Origin: Bombardia bombarda
Taxonomy: Eukaryota; Ascomycota; Sordariomycetes; Sordariales; Lasiosphaeriaceae
DNA length: 64,000 bases
Assembly: GCA_030512295.1 (NCBI GenBank)
Contig: JAULSR010000004.1
Span: 1,674,001-1,738,000 of the forward strand
Direction of reading: 5' to 3'
The notes beneath the pieces were generated by a model. That model ran no database searches. It was not told where the DNA came from and was given only the letters and a program-made list of their open reading frames with translations. Both the position numbers and the translations under genes were made by a program. Within the stretch, counting starts at the first letter, position 1. Every line of letters starts with the position of its first letter. Below are positions 57,129 through 64,000 of the stretch, one piece after another.

Positions 57129-58468
57129 CTATGCCCTCCCCAATAGCCCCTGAGGCGTTGCGAGCTTGCTCAGCAGCGCAATTATCCCCCCGAGCAAGCA
57201 CACGGACCCGCTGAATATGGAAACCTCGAGAAAGCCACCGTAGTGCTTGAGTAGAACTCCGTTTAGGGGAGGGCCTATCAGACCCCCAAGAGCGCTGATC
57301 GACATCCCCATCCCCATATATGTGCCCATATCTTGACCACTGCTGGCACATGAAGACATGGCAGCTGAGGCGCCTGAGATGATTGTGCCAGAGGTGAAAC
57401 CGACAACGACTGAATACACAATCAGAGCTGCATTGGACTCGGCCGAGTTCATGCAGAAGATGACGATGGCTGTGGCGATGGCCCCCAGAGTATAGACATT
57501 AATCCTCCCATATTTGTCTGCCAGGACGCCCGGGATGATGCGTCCAAAGGTGGAAGCGCCGTTGAGAATGGCAGACAAGTATCCAGCAAGAGTGGCATCC
57601 ATGCCTCTTGACACGGCGTAGCTCGGGATGTAGAAGAGAGGGGTGAATGTGCCCATGAAGGTGAAGAAGAGCGAAACGATGAGGATGTCGTACTTCTTGT
57701 TTTTGTACGCGCCTGGGAGCCAAAAGCTGGTCGGTCGGGACGGCAGACGGGCTTTGACGGTGAATATGGCAAAGGCCAGGAAGGGCAGCATGACGAAGCC
57801 GACGATCCGAACTGTCCATCCAAAGCCCAGGTCAGAGCCGTTGAGCATCTTGGAGACAGCAATGGGGATGATGATGCCGCCGACTGATGATCCAGACACG
57901 ATGATGCCGAGGGCAGCAGCCCGTTTCTTGTCGAAATACTGCGAGACGGCGGCGAATGCTGGAAACTGCAAAAGACCCATGACAATGCCTTGCAGGACAC
58001 CCTGCACGAGCATGACCTGCAAGTACTGCTTGCACAGGGAGAGCATCATCATACTGAAGACGTAAAGTAGAGCAGCTGGTTGGATGACCTAGAGAAGTAT
58101 AAATAACTTATTAGTGCGAGTCTCTAAGGATAAAGGGGGTTTATTTAGCAGAGACACGCCTTTGCACCGTAACGATCAAACAATGGGCCGCCAACCATGC
58201 CTGCTGCAAACTGGAGAAAGGCCGACAGAGATCCAATCCAGGCGATGCTGTCTGGCGACTCGGCTCGGAGCTCGTGTGTCATGTAGTACTCGGCAAAATT
58301 TCCAAATGAGTTGGAGAAGCCGAGACAGCAGAAGAAAAGACAACAGCCTCCTGCTGCCACAAGCCAGGCTTCAAGGCCGCCATCTGGTGCTGGCTCAAAA
58401 TTTTCCAGAGGAGGAGGGTCATCCAGTGCTACTTCGAATCTCCCTTTGGCTTCGAGCTCGCCCACCAT
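57129..58468 (-). CDS. MFS transporter, fungal monocarboxylate-porter type
   Basis: A 12-helix-type major facilitator in the plasma membrane, 422 residues, substrate unknown. Exon 1 is 58468-58160 and exon 2 is 58088-57129. The cytosolic N-terminus contains PPPLENFEPAPDGGLEAWLV; the PDGGxxAW motif marks the monocarboxylate-transporter-like family. Visible segments include VGGPLFDRYGAK (loop 2-3), QGIVMGLLQFPAFAAVSQYF, RAAALGIIVSGSSVGGIIIP (the family's R-x3-A-x-G-x2-x2-G-S-x-G-G motif) and ISALGGLIGPPLNGVLL. Joining the exons in frame needs the donor AAG|GCGTGT at 58159, a GC-AG intron. No GT donor nearby keeps the conserved DRYGAKVIQP junction. It is divergent from the transcription factor gene that starts 570 bp away, a common fungal arrangement for a transporter and its regulator. 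Confidence 0.87.
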
Positions 58469-59035
58469 GTTGTATAGAAGTCAAGAGGTGTCTGGTCACA
58501 AAAAGTAAAAAAGTGAAAAAAGCGATTGGAAGTAACTGGAGAGAGGCCGAGTACGAAATCATAATTCTGATGTGCTTCTGGTGTCTCATGCTCCTTAGAC
58601 TGTTATCACCATCAATTCAATTCACATAATATATAGGGGCTACCCAGGTGCTTGTGTAAGTCCTATTAGTGTGTTCGGGAATAATATCGGACTTGGAGTT
58701 CGGACTCGGAAAATGGTGGTCCATTAGACCAACTGTGCAATTCCATTCATTTCCTGGGTTATCTGATACGGGTTGCTAGAGATAAGGTATAACTTTTGGC
58801 GTTTTACTAACAATAAATAACAGAATTGACCAGACCATCTCGTCGCGATCGGAGATGACATCGCGTTCAAGAGGTGCCCATGCAAGCAACAACGTTGAAA
58901 CAACACAAGACACATCGCACCATCGGTTCTAGCAATCTTCATGGCAGCCGGTGTCCAACCTCTCAATCCATATGCCGACATCGGAGTCAGTTGCACCACC
59001 TTGGTTGTTTTTTTTTGCTTGACCGAACCATTCCC
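58469..59035. promoter_or_regulatory. Divergent promoter of transporter and transcription factor genes
   Basis: About 570 bp between opposing starts. A CGG-N-CGG-like pair occurs near 58691-58707 (CGGACTTGGAGTTCGGACTCGG), the half-site type bound by Zn2Cys6 regulators. Assignment to the neighbouring factor is a guess. Confidence 0.35.
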
Positions 59036-61524
59036 ATGGCGTCGAGCTCGACAGAACCTGAACGACGACACAGGAGACCAGTCGTGTGAGTTGTTGCACC
59101 TTGTGTTATTGTCATGTCCATGTTCAATTGGAACTGACAATGCTATAATAATGGTGACGATGAAGATCATGTTCCCTTTGTAGAAGACGGAAGCTGCGAT
59201 GTAATCGCGAAACCCCATGCAGCAACTGCGTGCGGTCCAGGACCGAGGCCTGCGTTTACGAGAACTCCATCCATCCCCCGGCTTCTCGGTCTCCACGCCA
59301 GTTGGCCTTGTCTACCGATGGCTCCACAACAACTTCAATAAGCAGTGCTGCCGCCTTACTAGTCCCAAGCCAGCCATCGACTGCTTCGAGTCCAACGAGC
59401 CAGCCGCCATCAGCAAGCGAAATCGAGTCCATGAAAAGTAGAATCAGACAACTTGAAGAGAAGTTGTCCAAGACGACGCCGAATTCCATGTTCTTTTCAT
59501 CTGCGCCGAGTTCTAGCTCAGACGTCGAGATAACTGCGTCGCGTTTGTTTGGTGCCTTTCATTTTCATCGTGATAGCTCATCCAGCCAGCCACAGCCTAT
59601 CACCCGAAGCGTCACACATAAGACGCGCTTCTATGGCCAAAGCCATTGGATCAACGGGGTTGCCTTAGTAAGTCTTTGCGCAGCCTGCATACCATATCTA
59701 AGATAGGAACCTTAGGGCAAAGATTAACATCTATCTTGACTGCAGCTCAAAGACGTCAGTGACATGATCGAACCCCAACTGCGGGACGAGACTTCAGTGG
59801 CATATTCCCACATCTACAAATGCAAGTCTCTGGCAGTGCTTATCAAATCCAGAAGAACACCTCCCTGGCCGTGTCCTCCATCAACTCATCTTCCCCAAAA
59901 GGACGTTGCTGATGAGCTCGTTGAACGGTACATCCGTACCACGGAAAGCGTCTATAGAATCCTGCACATTCCCACTTTTAAACGGGACTATGAAAAACTC
60001 TGGACACCTGACCCCCCCGTCGATATAGCTCTCGTGATTCAGCTTAAGTTGGTAATGGCATTAGGCGCCACCGCGTACGACGATCACTTTTCATTGCGCA
60101 CCTCTGCCACTCGGTGGATCTACGAGGCCCAGACCTGGATTTCTGAACCCGAGTTTAAGTCAAGACTCGGCATTCAGTATCTGCAAACCAATATTCTACT
60201 TCTACTTGCAAGAGAGGCTTTGGGTGTTGGTGGAGATTCAATTTGGGTCTCGGCTGGCGCATTGTTTCGAACAGCAGTACATATGGGTTTGCACAGAGAT
60301 CCGTCGCGCATGCCCAACAGGTCAGCAGTTGCAGCCGAGATGCGTCGAAGGCTCTGGAATACCATTCTGGAGGTAGCTTTGCAGTCGAGTTTGACCTCGG
60401 GCGGCCCCCCGTTACTCTCACTCGATGACTTCGATACGGAATGTCCGAGAAATTTTGACGACGAACAACTCGTCGCAGAAAATCCCATTCCGAGGCCTGA
60501 AGCAGACTACACTCAAATGTCGGTTGCCATCGCCCTTCGAAAGACGTATCCAATACGCCTTGCCATTGCCAAGCAGTTAAATGACCTCAACTCTTATGGG
60601 ACATACGAAGACACGTTACGACTTGATTCGGAGTTGCGAATCGCCTACAAATCCCTCCGGCACACCATGCAAGGGTATGGCTCACGTCAAGGTCCTTCAC
60701 CATCTCAGTTTGAAATACTTGCTGTGGATTTCCTCATGCATCGCTACTTGTCGTCTCTTCACATCCGCTTTCTGGGGCCGGCACTGCACGAAACAGCATA
60801 TGCCTTCTCAAGGAAGGTAGTGGTTGAGACATCTCTCAAGATCTGGCGTGCAGCTTATCCGACTTCGCTCGCTATGGTAGCTCAGACCCACGGTGGCACA
60901 GCCCCAAGCCCATCAGATGATCACGTCTTTGGTCGACTGGTGGTCTGCGGCTCCGGTTTCTACCGCGTCGTCGCCCTGCAAGCTACTCTCCTCATAGCTA
61001 TTGAGCTAAAGGCTCAGTTGCAGGAAGATGAGGGTATGGGCCCGGTGCAGCTGCGGCCCGACCTGCTCTGTGTTCTGGAAGAATCAAAGACGTGGTGTCT
61101 CCAGTGTCTCGAGGCTGGAGAGACAAATATCAAAGGATATCTGCTTATGAGCGTTGTTGCGGCACACATTGACGGGCTCGTGCGTGGGCTTGATAGAGAG
61201 CAGTTGTCAATCTGTCTTCTCAAGTCTGTAGAGGACACGGGGACAAAATGTCTGCCAATCCTGGAGAAAATGGCGGCGCAGTACCCAGCTGATGGACCCG
61301 TTGACGGGCTGGGGAACATATCTTTGAATGAGGTGACGGATGACTGGGATTTTATGGTGAGTGCATCGCATCTCTCCCGCCTCCTTGTGTATTGACATTT
61401 AGCGAACCCTTTACTAACATCACGGGAACAGATATCCGACGCCCTTTTCAACCCCAGCAACGCTATGGAACCGACGAGTTGGATATTTGATGACGACACC
61501 GCACAGGGAATGTCTCTTTGGTGA
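59036..61524 (+). CDS. Fungal-specific transcription factor with incomplete Zn2Cys6 domain
   Basis: Best model: 59036-59085, 59184-59667, 59746-61356 and 61432-61524; about 745 residues. The last three exons join with good splice sites and phase. The C-terminal two thirds match the fungal transcription factor regulatory domain: YIRTTESVYRILHIPTFKRD, YLQTNILLLLAREALGVGGD, GALFRTAVHMGLHRDPSRMP and MRRRLWNTILEVALQSSLTS. The Zn cluster is only partly present: exon 2 gives RRKLRCNRETPCSNCVRSRT then EACVYEN (four Cys), but the usual first C-x2-C is absent, because exon 1 ends RRHRRPVV. Directly after that point another frame reads S-C-C-T-L-C, suggesting a 2-base frameshift (GTGTG). A coiled-coil linker (SEIESMKSRIRQLEEKL) follows. 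Either the DNA-binding domain is broken, or an exon has been misread. Likely partner: the adjacent MFS transporter. Confidence 0.8.
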
Positions 61525-64000
61525 TAAAAAGGGGTGCTGCTTAGAGAGCATCAAGCTGAACCAACGGGCTATAATTATCATGAGCTCGAAATCCACCGCA
61601 AACTGACCAATGCAGGTTTATTTTCAGGGACGAAATTCGAGATACTTCGACAACGTCCTTATTTTGGCCATCCTGGTTCTGGGAACGTGAAGAACACGTC
61701 AACTCAATATGCTCAGCTATGCAAATTAGATCCCTACTCGTGCAATCTTGTCTGCTGAGGCGTATCTGACATTTGAGTCACCACGGACGTCCTTCGAGAA
61801 GGGAGAAGGAGGCGAGCAGTACGGCGAACGCAGCTTCCTTTCTCAACAACATCGTCGATATCACCTGGTTTAAGGTTCTGAGTTATCCCGCACGCGTTCA
61901 TGGCTGCATCACGCTATGGGGTCTATTATGACGGAAGGCAAGTGCGATCTGATCGATCACGGCCACGTAACCCATCTTGGGGCTTGGAAGACCCAGAGCA
62001 AAATTTCTGAAATGATGGCGCCTCTCATACCTAATCGCTGCAAGTGTGCACGTGTATTCCATGTTCTGTTGGTTTTCTCCTAGTCGTAAATAAGCCAAAG
62101 TGTTATGACACCGCGATATCATAAGAGAGTGAAGAGATTTACGCACAATATGTCAATTTACGTAATTAATAGGAACCGGGAGCACAGCATGCGAGCAACA
62201 TCCATGGCGGTGGCTGATCTAGACTAAATAATGATTTCACAGGGCGAAGATCGGATGTTGTTCAGCGAGTGTTCCTGGGAACCTGCAATTTTCCGACTTC
62301 CCGCATAAGAAGGTGGATGCGTTGGCGGAGAATGGCGGAGAAAAGAAGAGACGAGGGGAACGAGAAATCAGGATTCGAGAGGGGGGGGTTTATACTCGCG
62401 GCATCGGCGCTGTTGGTGATGGCGGAGAAGAAAAGGAAAAAGGGGGAAGGAGCAAGCGGGGTGGTACGATATTGCCCTGCCCAGTCTAAATTTTGGCAGC
62501 TGCGTTCTGGTAGTCATGGTGATGATGGTTGGGAAGGAACACGATGCCCTTCGAATCTTGTCACCGCCACAGCCGACTGACTAATTTTGGCGTTTGGCTG
62601 CCCATCGGACGCGCAGCTGTCTGCAACCACTAGGTTCGAGACATATTGTTCGTGACGTAGCGGTTCTCTTCCAGCAGACAGCCGACAAATATGTTTAAGA
62701 GGTTGATTAGTGTCATGGAAGTTTGAAGACGAGGGCAACATCTGGTGATGAGAACTTGGTGCGAAGAAGCATTATGAAAAACGACAAGACAGTGCGAGAA
62801 CAAACCAAGGACTGGTTTTGGTTAGGTCGCACTCGCAAGCCCCCGTTTCCAGATGTGGTCTGTGAGTGTGAACAGGGGCGTCACTCCCGTCACGGGTGCT
62901 GTACCCGCCAATGGCCAACCCGACAAGTATGCACAGCAGTTGCCGCTTGATAATGCCCCATGCAAATTGTCACCCGTTTGAACGTCGAACCGCGATCGTC
63001 GCTTCCTCGTTAACAGCGGCCAAACATTGGCCATTTTCCTCTAGAAAGGTAGGTTCTCGCCGTTCTTGCCAAAACGTTGGTAATGTCTCATCTGCAATGA
63101 CGAAGCTTTGGGTAGCTATTCGGGTACCTTCTCGGAGAGGTTCCATTGATAAGTGATGACATATTTTTGGTTTCCCGCCCGTCCGCTGTCACCAATGTGC
63201 GCCTACCTCGGCATGAAATTAAGGCTGACTGCCTGCCTGCCGCTTCCACTTCAGCTCCAGCTCGCCCTTTCCATTCAAAAGCAACGACCCAGACCCACAT
63301 CAGCCACCAACCAAAGCAACCCCTGCTAGGAGGTACTCGCTCTACGCGGACGTTGCTGACGGCATCGGCAGAGGCCGACTTGGCTGCCTTGCATCACCAG
63401 CCGCTAATGAACCTTCCCCACAATATACTCGACCGACGGTTCAACCTGACCAACACCCAACACATCTGAACCTCGCCGGATTGGTTGGTGTGGGGCGACA
63501 TAATTAGAAGAAGCCTTCTGACAGCCACCCATGTCTGCCTGTATCACAACCTACACTATAAAAGCATTCACAACGAAGCATCTGTAGATGTCATTGTCAC
63601 TGCCCCTTAACACCATATGGTTCTTTGCAAATCGCAAAAGAGGTCAAGCAAAAGAGAGAAAGGACCTAGCTCTCCACTTTCACGGAATGAACATGGTCGA
63701 GTTCAATGTAAGGCAGGTAGCCAATGGCTCGCGGAGGTAGAATACAACGAACACAATAAAACCGAGTCTACAATACAACGGGCGGGGCTACATGAGTAGG
63801 TAGGTATGCAAAATGATCCCACACTCTCAAGCGACAGTCAGTCCTGCTCTTTCCTGACCAAACAAGTCACGAGCCCCCACGACCCTCATCTCCGCTTGGA
63901 CTTCAGCAAAGCCACAACAGCACCACGTTGCCGCCAAAAAAAGTCCTTTTAGCCATTTGTACCCCACCCTCCACAGTAACTGCCTGGACAAGTGGGTGCA
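61525..64000. other. Intergenic region to end of window
   Basis: No gene supported. A run of nine G lies near 62382-62390. Open frames at 62269-62580 and 63146-63469 are low-complexity or lack family features. The last kilobase may be the promoter of a gene beyond the window. Confidence 0.45.

Noticed and set aside
1..64000. CRISPR arrays, operons, riboswitches, prophage, intact transposons
   Set aside because: The window is eukaryotic nuclear DNA. No spaced direct-repeat arrays, transposase or reverse transcriptase motifs, or long terminal repeats were seen.

Overview
This is nuclear DNA of a filamentous ascomycete (Pezizomycotina, most likely a Sordariomycete). The evidence is short introns (about 40 to 125 bp) with GTANGT donors and CTAAC-type branch points, genes on both strands separated by long intergenic spaces, a eukaryotic tRNA with an anticodon-loop intron, and families typical of these fungi (NST1, a fungal-specific Zn cluster regulator, DUF3659/LEA-type proteins). 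No virus, plasmid, CRISPR array or intact transposon was seen.

Layout. 0.5-2.9 kb: acetolactate synthase ILV2 (minus). 6.5-19.2 kb: an unusual run of five low-complexity, poorly characterised fungal genes. Two are short proteins sharing a C-terminal amphipathic motif (LxLNLxIEIxLKAxIHGDL). One is a membrane-anchored protein with an acidic tail. Two carry DUF3659-like beta repeats, one of them a 985-residue LEA-type protein with five repeats. 19.7-22.6 kb: a HIRAN-SNF2-RING helicase related to HLTF/Rad5. 23.4-25.1 kb: a membrane RING-CH ubiquitin ligase (minus). 25.9-27.1 kb: the co-chaperone SGT2. 28.4-29.4 kb: a decayed O-methyltransferase. 30.1-34.2 kb: FGAM synthase ADE6 (minus). 36.2-36.8 kb: mitochondrial ribosomal protein mL40. 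38.1-39.3 kb: the GTPase RHO2 (minus), with an apparent 6-nt exon. 43.3-47.1 kb: NST1. 48.1-49.2 kb: a secreted, single-pass Cys-rich membrane protein (minus). 51.9-52.4 kb: a small two-exon Cys/His protein hidden behind longer antisense frames. 53.6 kb: tRNA-Ala(AGC). 54.4 kb: an I78-type protease inhibitor. 55.2-56.0 kb: TMA20/MCT-1. 57.1-58.5 kb and 59.0-61.5 kb: a divergent pair made of an MFS monocarboxylate-type transporter and a fungal transcription factor whose Zn2Cys6 domain looks incomplete. The last 2.5 kb holds no gene I can support.

Most genes are housekeeping (branched-chain amino acid and purine synthesis, translation, protein quality control, DNA damage tolerance) and do not form a pathway together. 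The one stretch that looks like a functional neighbourhood is 6.5-19.2 kb. It is the best candidate for an undescribed system, probably structural or stress-related, but this rests on shared motifs and proximity only. All exon boundaries were read by eye from splice motifs, phase and family conservation; none was checked against transcripts or databases.
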